The translations under genes were made by a program, and so were the position numbers. A DNA stretch of 16,251 nt from DATCLA01 sp036564195 (lineage in GTDB: Bacteria > Bacillota > UBA4882 > UBA8346), in the NCBI GenBank assembly GCA_036564195.1, contig DATCLA010000052.1, forward strand, positions 1 through 16,251, given 5' to 3'. Shown piece after piece: positions 8,940 to 14,968 of the stretch. Every line of letters starts with the position of its first letter. Position 1 is the stretch's first letter. Under the pieces are notes generated by a model. It was not told the DNA's origin. It saw nothing but the letters and a program-made list of their open reading frames with translations, and did no database searches.

Positions 8940-9586
8940 TTAACACATAAATAAGGGCGAAACTTTTCTAATTTACCCGCGCCAATGCCGTTAACTTTCA
9001 ACATTTCTTCAATGTTAGCAAACCTACCGTTAACCTGCCGGTAGGCTAGGATTTTTTCAGCCATTACCGGTCCAATCCCCGGTACCGACTCCAACTGTTC
9101 CCGGGTAGCTTGATTAACATCCAAGGGCCAGGTGACTTTCAGTTTAGGCTTAGCTACAGCGCTTCTCGGACGGTTCCCTTTACCTGCTTTGCTAAACCCC
9201 GTTACTGAATCGGATTTTTTCAATTCCGCCCCAGTTTTGCGGCGGTAAGCGGGGATTAACACAACCTCGCCTTTTTTGGGTAGATAAATCTGTTCCCCGT
9301 CTTCCACAAAGGCGGCCAGGTTAATTTGGTCTAGATCAGCTTCGGCTAAGGGACCGCCGGCCTTTGCGATCGCTTCAAAGACCCGTGAACCGGCGCTGAC
9401 AGCGACTACACCCGGTTTGGTAACTGCTCCGCAGATATGTACATATAGTTGTTCAAGCGGTAACTCCTCCCGGTACTCCGTTGCCTTACGCAGCGGGTCG
9501 GTAATATAAAGCAAAACGCCACCCAGAGCTAATAGCAACAGTAAGACAATAGCGGCAATCTTCTGCCTGAAGGTAAAAACCAGCAC
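8936..9586 (-). CDS. comEA: Competence DNA receptor ComEA
   Basis: ComEA is a membrane-anchored protein that binds incoming double-stranded DNA and hands it to ComEC. The product has one N-terminal membrane helix (about residues 8-28, IAAIVLLLLLALGGVLLY). An SLBB-type domain follows ('VHICGAVTKPGVVAV...GGP...INLA...GEQIYLP'), then a basic low-complexity linker. The C-terminal helix-hairpin-helix pair is clear (DVNQATREQLESVPGIGP and 'GIGAGKLEKFRPYL'), the DNA-binding part. I chose GTG at 9586 because AAGGTGGT (9591-9598) stands at correct spacing before it. A GTG three codons upstream at 9595 gives 219 aa but would lie inside that site and has no site of its own. comEB is absent between comEA and comEC. 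Confidence 0.93.
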   Translation of the reverse strand: MLVFTFRQKIAAIVLLLLLALGGVLLYITDPLRKATEYREELPLEQLYVHICGAVTKPGVVAVSAGSRVFEAIAKAGGPLAEADLDQINLAAFVEDGEQIYLPKKGEVVLIPAYRRKTGAELKKSDSVTGFSKAGKGNRPRSAVAKPKLKVTWPLDVNQATREQLESVPGIGPVMAEKILAYRQVNGRFANIEEMLKVNGIGAGKLEKFRPYLCVK

Positions 9587-9590
9587 CCTA

Positions 9591-9598
9591 ACCACCTT
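9591..9598 (-). promoter_or_regulatory. Ribosome binding site deciding the comEA start
   Basis: AAGGTGGT, one mismatch from AAGGAGGT, four to five bases before GTG 9586. The competing upstream GTG at 9595-9593 is part of this sequence, which argues against it as start. Confidence 0.6.
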
Positions 9599-9738
9599 GT
9601 TTATTGTAATTATTTTCCATATTTTCGCCGCCGTTACTTCGTTCCCTGCTGGGTGTTTACAGAATCGCTATCTATTTTACATAAAATTAAAGACACAAGT
9701 TACAAAGGTTCGCATCGCCAGAATCACAACTGCTTTTC

Positions 9739-9774
9739 AAAAATAAAAACCCGCAGCATCAAGCTATGGGTTTT
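9739..9774 (-). terminator. Intrinsic terminator of the HAD phosphatase gene
   Basis: On the minus strand an inverted repeat AAAACCCATAGC / GCTGCGGGTTTT (one mismatch and one wobble pair, five-base loop TTGAT) is followed directly by a T-rich run (TTTTATTTTT). It lies 28 bases after the stop of the HAD gene and separates it from comEA. Confidence 0.85.
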
Positions 9775-9802
9775 CAAAATACCGTTTTTAAAAATTCCGT
9801 CC

Positions 9803-10516
9803 TCACCTTACCGGTGGCAACGCCTTCACAAACTCTAAAAAGTCCTGGTCGGTCCCTTGGTAGGTCGCATCCAGCGGCCCTGTACCGTGACGGATCAGGT
9901 AGTTGGTAATCAGGTAAGTTTGAATTCCGACCGCTGCGGCTGCCAGGTCTTCTTGATCATCATTGCCCACCATCAGGCATTGTTCCGGGTGTTTCCCGGT
10001 TTCTTCCAGCACTTCCTGGAAAAACTGAAGTTGCGGTTTACAATAGTGGTTACGTTCATAACAAGTAATGTATGAAAAATCAGACGGTTCAAAACCGGCC
10101 CACCGGATCCGGTGTAGGATGGCTTTCTCCGGGAAAAGCGGATTGGTTGCCACCACCAAGTCATAGCCAAGCTCCTTTAACCGAGCGACGCTCTGGCGCA
10201 TTGCAAGACTTTCTGCAACTGCAGCGCGGGTTTTTAGGAAGCCCCGATCATAAAATTCGTCAAATCGCTTTTGATAAACCTCCAAGTCACCGTCGATTAA
10301 TTTCCCGAAATGTTCCATAAAGACCGTGACATTAGTACGGGGTTCGACATTATTCACCATGTAATTAGTGGCCGCCCAAATCCGCTCCACCAATTGCCGG
10401 GGTTCCACCAGATCCGCAAAATAGCGGCCCATTTCTCCGAAGTAAATCTGGAGAAAACGTTCCATATCTAAAGGCAGTAACGTCCCGTCTAAATCAAATA
10501 AAATCGTATCTAACAT
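9803..10516 (-). CDS. HAD-superfamily hydrolase (phosphatase-like)
   Basis: A 237-aa haloacid dehalogenase-type hydrolase, predicted to be a cytosolic phosphomonoesterase. Motif I is FDLDGTLL with nucleophile Asp8 and acid/base Asp10. Motif II is VVATNP (Thr124). Motif III is Lys160 in 'HYCKPQLQFF'. Motif IV is VGNDDQEDLAAA (Asp186 onward). The residues between motifs I and II form a helical cap of the C1 type. The substrate cannot be read from sequence. The ATG at 10516 has GAGGAG nine bases upstream; the extra 15 residues of the longer open frame (to 10561) precede the conserved fold and contain that binding site, so I exclude them. It ends at a terminator. A weak promoter may lie in the 132-base gap upstream, but I find no convincing one, so co-transcription with the two genes before it is possible. 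Confidence 0.9.
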   Translation of the reverse strand: MLDTILFDLDGTLLPLDMERFLQIYFGEMGRYFADLVEPRQLVERIWAATNYMVNNVEPRTNVTVFMEHFGKLIDGDLEVYQKRFDEFYDRGFLKTRAAVAESLAMRQSVARLKELGYDLVVATNPLFPEKAILHRIRWAGFEPSDFSYITCYERNHYCKPQLQFFQEVLEETGKHPEQCLMVGNDDQEDLAAAAVGIQTYLITNYLIRHGTGPLDATYQGTDQDFLEFVKALPPVR

Positions 10517-10648
10517 CAGACTCAACTCCTCAGCCAGGTATTCCGGTGGGCTTATGAACAACCGGCTGGTTAAAACTGCTCAAGCCCCGGATAAACTACT
10601 ATTATTTTTCTAGTTTCAACTGCAAATACCTGCTTACGAAGGAAACAT

Positions 10649-10987
10649 TTAATCCAAACTTACCGAATCCCAGATCCGACGACCCGGATCCACTTTTACA
10701 TAGTAGGAACCGTGATTAAACACCCGGTACTTGAATAGGGGTAAAATCTCAGCTAAAGTTTGTTCCAGGTCCCCGGTGTACACCCAATAGATACACTTCC
10801 CGAACCCGCAATGAAAACCTTCATAACGGCTAACCGGACTGGACTTTACCTTGTCCCGCAAATCTTGATCCAGATTGATCACAAAAGCCTGATCATTCAC
10901 ATTGCCTCTAAAGCGATCGGATAATTTTAATACAATCTTTATCAGATTGTCAGTCCGTTTTGGGGTCAAATGATAGAGTTGTCCCAT
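10649..10987 (-). CDS. Conserved-looking hypothetical protein, 112 aa
   Basis: I do not recognise this family. The 112-aa product (MGQLYHLTPKRTDNLIKIVL...) is soluble-looking, with no signal peptide or membrane helix. It has a mixed alpha/beta look, an aromatic- and cysteine-containing centre (EGFHCGFGKCIYWVY, Cys60 and Cys65) and a C-terminal 'HGSYYVKVDPGRRIWDSVSLD'. The start at ATG 10987 is set by GAGGTGG six bases upstream; the longer frame to 11041 would run over the end of the ATPase gene. Codon use resembles its neighbours. It follows the tandem-P-loop ATPase after 47 bases with no terminator, so it is likely in the same transcript and may work with it. Its ribosome binding site lies in a perfect hairpin (10993-11023), which suggests coupled translation. 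Confidence 0.75.
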   Translation of the reverse strand: MGQLYHLTPKRTDNLIKIVLKLSDRFRGNVNDQAFVINLDQDLRDKVKSSPVSRYEGFHCGFGKCIYWVYTGDLEQTLAEILPLFKYRVFNHGSYYVKVDPGRRIWDSVSLD

Positions 10988-10992
10988 TGCAA

Positions 10993-11023
10993 ACCACCTC
11001 GACTTTAGTATGGTGGAGGTGGT
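10993..11023 (-). promoter_or_regulatory. Hairpin covering the ribosome binding site of the 112-aa gene
   Basis: On the minus strand ACCACCTC (11023-11016) and GAGGTGGT (11000-10993) are perfect complements separated by 15 bases. The 3' arm is the GAGGTGG ribosome binding site of the 112-aa gene. The 5' arm begins about 11 bases after the ATPase stop codon (TAA at 11037-11035). A ribosome finishing the ATPase would cover and open the stem. Confidence 0.55.
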
Positions 11024-11034
11024 CCGGGATATAC

Positions 11035-12138
11035 TTAACACTCCGCTACCGCATAATTTAAAATCCGTTCCAGAATCTTTTCCCCCCGGGCGGCAATGGC
11101 TGCAAAATCCATATTGGGAATATAGTATTGCTCCACCTGATCGTGTCGGAGTTTCGCTTCGTGGAGCAAAGCAACTGCTTTAAACAACAATTGCTCAATC
11201 AGTCGATGGTTTTCCGCTCCGGCAGCTTCATAGCCGGCTATAATGTCACTATCCAGGCACTCATTCATATCCACGGTAATGGCTTTACCCGACTCGACTT
11301 CGGCCCGGTGCGGTTCAACCGCTGTGGTAATCGCCACTCCCAAACCAGGGATAATCAAATGTTCCGGTTTAACCGGATCAAAACCACAGTAATAGGCTTC
11401 ACAGTCATACCCCCGTTCCACAGCCTGTTCCGCCAGTTTTCCGATTAATGTTGCTTTGCCGGAACCGACGGCACCGGTAATGATAAATACCCGATTCATC
11501 GGCTCAATCAGGGTTGAAAGATAATTTTTAAATCCATCCGGTGTAATGGCGCTGGCAAATAATTTACGCAAGGTTCCCGGTCTACCACAAACCGGGAGAT
11601 CACCGAAGATATTTTTAAGTAACCCATTTGCCTTAAGGTTTGCTTTACCGGGCTTAAATCCTTCCCGATTTAAACTCTTTAAATCATCATATATCACTTT
11701 GGCAGCCCGAAGGAAACGATAAGCTCTTTGGTAAAGTCGACCGCACATCTGGTTAACCTGGAGAATTTCGCTCCGATAGCGACGAATTCCGGACTCATCC
11801 CAATAGTCGCCCAAATTAATAATTTCATCCACCGCTCCCGGATTTTTCGGGTCAACAATATGCGGGCTGGTCCCGTCGAGCAAAGCTACTTTGAGCCTGG
11901 GGAAAACCACTCCGTCCAGAGAATTGCTATCGGAAGAACAATGATGAAGTTCCGTGTCAAATCCCCGTTCCAACATTGCTGTGGCAATCTGCCGCATCAA
12001 GGTGCTTTTGCCTACCCCGGGCCCGCCTTTGATGATCATTAACCGGCAGGCATCGGCGCCAATAATGTAATCATAATACGAATAAAAACCCAGCGCGGTA
12101 TTACCACCCGGAAAAACCTTCTTAACCCAGCTGCACAT
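11035..12138 (-). CDS. Tandem P-loop ATPase, PRK06851-type, function unknown
   Basis: A 367-aa cytosolic protein made of two P-loop NTPase halves. Half one has Walker A GGPGVGKST (38-46) and then HHCSSDSNSLDGVVFPRL and VALLDGTSPH. Half two has GAVGSGKAT (222-230), then 'YYCGFDPVKPEHLIIPGL' and 'VAITTAVEPH'. The same string of motifs in both halves points to an internal duplication. I recognise the architecture as the uncharacterised PRK06851 family found in Clostridia; no biochemical role is known to me. The second P-loop is degenerate: Ala229 replaces the usual Ser/Thr after the lysine. The ATG at 12138 has AAAGGAG about 13 bases upstream, a rather long spacing, and there is no better start. 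It is divergent from the Dabb gene and followed by the 112-aa gene. Confidence 0.85.
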   Translation of the reverse strand: MCSWVKKVFPGGNTALGFYSYYDYIIGADACRLMIIKGGPGVGKSTLMRQIATAMLERGFDTELHHCSSDSNSLDGVVFPRLKVALLDGTSPHIVDPKNPGAVDEIINLGDYWDESGIRRYRSEILQVNQMCGRLYQRAYRFLRAAKVIYDDLKSLNREGFKPGKANLKANGLLKNIFGDLPVCGRPGTLRKLFASAITPDGFKNYLSTLIEPMNRVFIITGAVGSGKATLIGKLAEQAVERGYDCEAYYCGFDPVKPEHLIIPGLGVAITTAVEPHRAEVESGKAITVDMNECLDSDIIAGYEAAGAENHRLIEQLLFKAVALLHEAKLRHDQVEQYYIPNMDFAAIAARGEKILERILNYAVAEC

Positions 12139-12170
12139 TTTAAAAGCTCAGCTCCTTTCGGTTAAATCTT

Positions 12171-12216
12171 AAAAATAGCAGTCCAAAATCACTCTTAGTC
12201 TATGCAAGGGACTGCT
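12171..12216 (-). promoter_or_regulatory. Terminator-like hairpin in the leader of the ATPase gene
   Basis: On the minus strand AGCAGTCC (12216-12209) and GGACTGCT (12184-12177) form a perfect 8-bp stem with a 24-base loop, followed at once by ATTTTT. It lies about 33 bases before the ATPase start, upstream of its ribosome binding site. So it could be an attenuator, or the terminator of a short leader RNA. The large loop makes it weaker than a standard terminator. Confidence 0.4.
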
Positions 12217-12285
12217 TGAAGGTGAACCGGGTTCCCGCCAGTGCCGGGGATGAGTTTGGAAAACAGCCACAATAACATAATACAT

Positions 12286-12314
12286 TTGCTAAACCAGAAA
12301 AAACAGTTTAAACT
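12286..12314 (+). promoter_or_regulatory. Candidate promoter for the Dabb gene and coaX
   Basis: TTGCTA (12286-12291) and TAAACT (12309-12314) with a 17-base spacer, each four of six matches to the vegetative consensus. It is about 48 bases upstream of the GTG start at 12362. Its -10 box lies in the 10-bp palindrome AGTTTAAACT (12305-12314). Confidence 0.4.
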
Positions 12315-12333
12315 AAAGATAGATCTAATCCAA
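12305..12333 (-). promoter_or_regulatory. Candidate promoter for the ATPase gene
   Basis: On the minus strand TTGGAT (12333-12328), a 17-base spacer, and TAAACT (12310-12305). The -35 is poor (three of six). The -10 is the other half of the palindrome AGTTTAAACT used by the plus-strand promoter. It would give a leader of about 160 bases containing the hairpin at 12171-12216. Confidence 0.28.
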
Positions 12334-12361
12334 CTATTAAATAACGGGAGGTTTAAAACAA

Positions 12362-12664
12362 GTGGTTAAACATATCGTAATGTGGAAGTTAAAAGAGGAA
12401 GCGCATGGAAATCCTAAAGCAGTTAACGCACGGTTAATCAAAGAAAAGTTAGAAGCTTTGAACGGTAAAATTCCCGGCCTGATCCACCTGGAAGTCGGAA
12501 TTAACTTTATAGGTAATGCCGCTAATTACGATGTGGTATTGTATTCTGAATTCGGCTCAGCGGTAGATTTGCAAAACTATCAAGTTCACCCCGAGCACCA
12601 GGCGATAATCCCTTTTATAAACGCGGCCCGTTTGGAACGCCAGGCCGTTGATTATGAAGTTTAA
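12362..12664 (+). CDS. Dabb-domain (stress-responsive alpha/beta barrel) protein
   Basis: A 100-aa small cytosolic protein of the Dabb family, dimeric ferredoxin-like barrels first noted as stress-induced proteins; members have diverse or unknown roles. The family pattern is clear: start MVKHIVMWKLKEEA, a helix leading to 'LEALNGKIPGLIHLEVGIN', then 'YDVVLYSEF', then 'YQVHPEHQAIIPFI' near the end. Length is typical (about 95-105 aa). It starts at GTG 12362 with GGGAGG ten bases upstream. It is followed after 25 bases by coaX on the same strand, so the two form an operon. Nothing in its sequence links it to coenzyme A metabolism, and the pairing may be incidental. Confidence 0.9.
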   Translation: MVKHIVMWKLKEEAHGNPKAVNARLIKEKLEALNGKIPGLIHLEVGINFIGNAANYDVVLYSEFGSAVDLQNYQVHPEHQAIIPFINAARLERQAVDYEV

Positions 12665-12689
12665 AATAATCTAACCAGCTGAGGTAAAA

Positions 12690-13466
12690 ATGCTACTGGC
12701 GATCGACATCGGCAATACTAATACAGTTTTTGGTCTGTTTGAGCAGCAACAGCTGAAAGCCCACTGGCGGATCAGGACCGACCGGCAAAAAACTGCAGAT
12801 GAATACGGAATCATCTGTCTTCAGCTATTGCAATTTTATCAAATCAATCCCCTTGAACTAACCGCAGCCGTAATCGTCTCAGTCGTCCCGACGGTGGGAA
12901 CTCTGCTGTCAGCTGCGGTTGAGACCTTTTTTAATTTAAATCCCTTAACCGTCCATTATCGCTTAAAAACCGGATTAAAACTCTTATACGACCAACCGGA
13001 GCAACTTGGCGCCGACCGGCTGGTCAATGCGGCGGCCGCCTACTTTTTGTATGGCGGGCCGGTAATCATCATCGATTTAGGTACTGCCACCAAGTTCTGT
13101 GTAGTCTCTGCCTGTGGCGAATACCTGGGAGGAATTATTGCGCCGGGGATCAAGAGCCTAGCCGAAACATTGAGCAATTCAGCGGATCAATTACCCCGTT
13201 TTGAACTGGCCAAGCCCCCGACGGTAATTGGTACTAATACGCTCCATTGTATGCAGTCGGGGATCATTAATGGTCAAATTGCAATGATCACCGGTTTAAT
13301 TCAACAGATTAAAACTGAACTCAACCTGTCAAAGATTAAAGTAGTCGCAACCGGTGGCCTGGCTAACCTCATCGCTTCCACGGTACCTGATGTTGACACG
13401 ATCAATCCCTATTTAACGCTTGAAGGATTACAGCTTATCTACCAGATGAACCGGGAGTGGATTTAA
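12690..13466 (+). CDS. coaX: Type III pantothenate kinase CoaX
   Basis: CoaX phosphorylates pantothenate, the first step of coenzyme A synthesis, in the cytosol. It belongs to the ASKHA fold and is insensitive to feedback by CoA. The 258-aa protein opens LLAIDIGNTNTVFGLF (phosphate-binding Asp6). It has GADRLVN (catalytic-type Asp109), DLGTATKFCV (129-138), LGGIIAPGI, MQSGIINGQI and VVATGGLA, all family landmarks in order. The residue after GTAT, often Thr, is Lys135 here; Cys137 in place of Asp also occurs in Bacillus CoaX. The ATG at 12690 has GAGG five bases upstream. Its TAA stop overlaps the stop of ccdA on the other strand. It is co-transcribed with the Dabb gene. Confidence 0.95.
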   Translation: MLLAIDIGNTNTVFGLFEQQQLKAHWRIRTDRQKTADEYGIICLQLLQFYQINPLELTAAVIVSVVPTVGTLLSAAVETFFNLNPLTVHYRLKTGLKLLYDQPEQLGADRLVNAAAAYFLYGGPVIIIDLGTATKFCVVSACGEYLGGIIAPGIKSLAETLSNSADQLPRFELAKPPTVIGTNTLHCMQSGIINGQIAMITGLIQQIKTELNLSKIKVVATGGLANLIASTVPDVDTINPYLTLEGLQLIYQMNREWI

Positions 13467-14197
13467 GGCTGTAGCAGGTTCTCAAAACTCCAGCCTCCGG
13501 TTAACCGCAATAAAACCTGGAGCAGCATATTAAAGTTATTCGTTAACAAGAGCGTTCCCATTAAAATCAATAATAATCCCGAAGCCCACTCCAGGTATTT
13601 CAGCCAAGGTTTGAACTTACCCAGCCAGCACGCTACCCGGTCAAAGGCTACCGCCAATAAAAAGAACGGCAGCGAAAGGCCGAGGGAATAAACAACTAGT
13701 AACATGGCGCCTTGGCCCAAGTCAGCCTTACTTCCGGCTAAAGCCAGAATCGAACTGAGGATTGGACCAACACAGGGAGTCCACCCCAACGCAAAAGTTA
13801 CACCGGTTAAAAAGGCACCACCGATCCCCAAACGCTGTTTCAGATGAAAACGCTTCTCAACATACAACCGGGAAATAGGCAGCCAACCTGCCTGATGCAA
13901 TCCTAATAGAATGATCAGCGCCCCACCCATCTGAGCCAAAAGCACCCGCCAGCTGCGTAACAACTGCCCCAGCAAGGAGCTGGTCATTCCCAATAAAACA
14001 AAGACAACTGAAAATCCGACAATAAAGGCGCTGGTGGCTGCTAAAACCTTTTTTCTGGGAACTTGCTGCTCTTTTAAGGCTGCCAGTGATACCCCGGAAA
14101 CCACACTTAAATATCCCGGTGCCACCGGCAGAATACACGGAGATAGAAATGAGAGCACCCCGGCGGCTAAAACCATAAATAGCGATGCCAGTTCCAT
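13463..14197 (-). CDS. ccdA: Cytochrome c biogenesis / thiol-redox membrane protein CcdA
   Basis: CcdA carries reducing equivalents from cytosolic thioredoxin across the membrane to extracytoplasmic thiol-disulfide proteins. The 244-aa protein has six hydrophobic stretches and the two redox cysteines of the family, Cys21 in LSPCILP and Cys142 in WTPCVGP, each in the first helix of one half of the internally duplicated fold. 'LPVAPGYLSVVSG' after the first cysteine is typical. The ATG at 14197 lies two bases after the stop of the thioredoxin-like gene, with AAAGGAG eight bases upstream, so both are made together. The thioredoxin is the probable electron acceptor. No c-type cytochrome or other maturation gene is in the window, so the final target (heme apoproteins or other exported thiols) is not shown. 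Confidence 0.94.
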   Translation of the reverse strand: MELASLFMVLAAGVLSFLSPCILPVAPGYLSVVSGVSLAALKEQQVPRKKVLAATSAFIVGFSVVFVLLGMTSSLLGQLLRSWRVLLAQMGGALIILLGLHQAGWLPISRLYVEKRFHLKQRLGIGGAFLTGVTFALGWTPCVGPILSSILALAGSKADLGQGAMLLVVYSLGLSLPFFLLAVAFDRVACWLGKFKPWLKYLEWASGLLLILMGTLLLTNNFNMLLQVLLRLTGGWSFENLLQP

Positions 14198-14199
14198 AA

Positions 14200-14733
14200 T
14201 TATTGCTCCTTTAAAACAGCTTCCACTTTGGACTGCAACACTTTTAAAGTAGTGGCGCCTTCCACAATCTGGCGAATAATCCCCTGTTGATCAATGATAA
14301 AGGTCACCGGAATCGCATAGACATTATAAATCCGAGCCACTTGCCCCGCCGGATCCGTCAAGACCGGAAAAATAACTCGGTGTTTTTTAACAAAACTCTT
14401 TACCTGTGACGGCTCTTCCTGAAGATTAACCCCGAGTAGCGCTATTTGCTGCTGGGAATAGCGCTGATAAAAACGGTTCAATTCAGGTAATTCCGCCCGG
14501 CACGGCGGACACCACGTGGCCCAAAAATTAACCAGTGTTACCCGATTTTTCGCAATAACTTCGGTCAGTTTTACTTTTTTACCGTCAAGCCCGGTAAGTT
14601 CAAAGTCCAATACCCGGTTGCCTACTTTAGTACCGGCCTTAACCTCGGCGTTCCCGCTGGAAGTGTTCTGCCACACCAGAACAGTTATTAACAGAACGAT
14701 GGCCCCCAAAACCAATAGTTTTTTTGGTTTCAT
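14200..14733 (-). CDS. Membrane-anchored TlpA/ResA-like thiol-disulfide oxidoreductase
   Basis: A 177-aa protein with one N-terminal signal anchor (MKPKKLLVLGAIVLLITVLV) and an extracytoplasmic thioredoxin fold of the AhpC/TSA-Redoxin type. The active site is WCPPC (Cys75, Cys78) in NFWATWCPPCRAELPEL, and the cis-proline is in YAIPVTFIID (about Pro142). It probably reduces disulfides outside the membrane, as ResA does for apocytochrome c or StoA in spore-cortex formation. The sequence alone does not separate these roles, so I give no symbol. No lipobox cysteine is seen. The ATG at 14733 has AGGAGG eight bases upstream. A strong promoter and structured leader precede it, and ccdA follows directly. 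Confidence 0.92.
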   Translation of the reverse strand: MKPKKLLVLGAIVLLITVLVWQNTSSGNAEVKAGTKVGNRVLDFELTGLDGKKVKLTEVIAKNRVTLVNFWATWCPPCRAELPELNRFYQRYSQQQIALLGVNLQEEPSQVKSFVKKHRVIFPVLTDPAGQVARIYNVYAIPVTFIIDQQGIIRQIVEGATTLKVLQSKVEAVLKEQ

Positions 14734-14761
14734 TGGAGAAACCTCCTGTAAATTAATGTTA

Positions 14762-14836
14762 TACTTCCGGACAATTAAATCTTAGCGACGCTAATTAAAA
14801 TTGAACACTGCCTGCCGCTCCCAAAACCCGGAAGTA
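14762..14836 (-). promoter_or_regulatory. Structured leader (nested inverted repeats) before tlpA-ccdA
   Basis: On the minus strand TACTTCCGG (14836-14828) and CCGGAAGTA (14770-14762) are perfect 9-base complements closing a 57-base loop. Inside is a second dyad, TTAGCG / CGCTAA around one base (14782-14794), flanked by further AT-rich partial complementarity. It sits in the leader between the promoter (14920-14949) and the ribosome binding site (14742-14747). I could not match it to a known riboswitch class. Together with the promoter and the recN terminator, it accounts for the visible content of the 329-base gene-free gap at 14734-15062. Confidence 0.4.
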
Positions 14837-14919
14837 ATTTCCCGCCGTAGGAATTGAAGTTCACCGGAGAAGCCAAAAAATAGGTTTACTTTTCAAGTTC
14901 AACATCTATAGTTACTCAT

Positions 14920-14949
14920 AGTTTAATGCATACTCGAACCGGTTGTCAA
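14920..14949 (-). promoter_or_regulatory. Vegetative-type promoter for tlpA-ccdA
   Basis: A perfect TTGACA (14949-14944) and TAAACT (14925-14920) with an 18-base spacer on the minus strand. The palindrome AACCGGTT (14937-14944) lies in the spacer and touches the -35 box. Transcription would begin near 14912, giving a leader of about 180 bases. Confidence 0.65.
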
Positions 14950-14968
14950 ATATTAACCTTTTAACAGT

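Noticed and set aside
9599..9738. Promoter for comEA in the gap before it
   Set aside because: Hexamers such as TTGTGT and TAAAAT occur but no pair has both good matches and 16-18 base spacing.
12216..12265. Cobalamin-riboswitch-like string on the plus strand (GGTGAACC...CCCGCCAGTG)
   Set aside because: It resembles only one part of the class. The B12-box (GCCAGGAGACCTGCC type) is missing, the region is too short, and it lies upstream of the proposed plus-strand promoter.
14937..14944. AACCGGTT in the tlpA promoter as a LexA-like or other operator
   Set aside because: It has a 2-base rather than 4-base centre for the Bacillus LexA box, and CCGG-containing palindromes are very frequent throughout the window.
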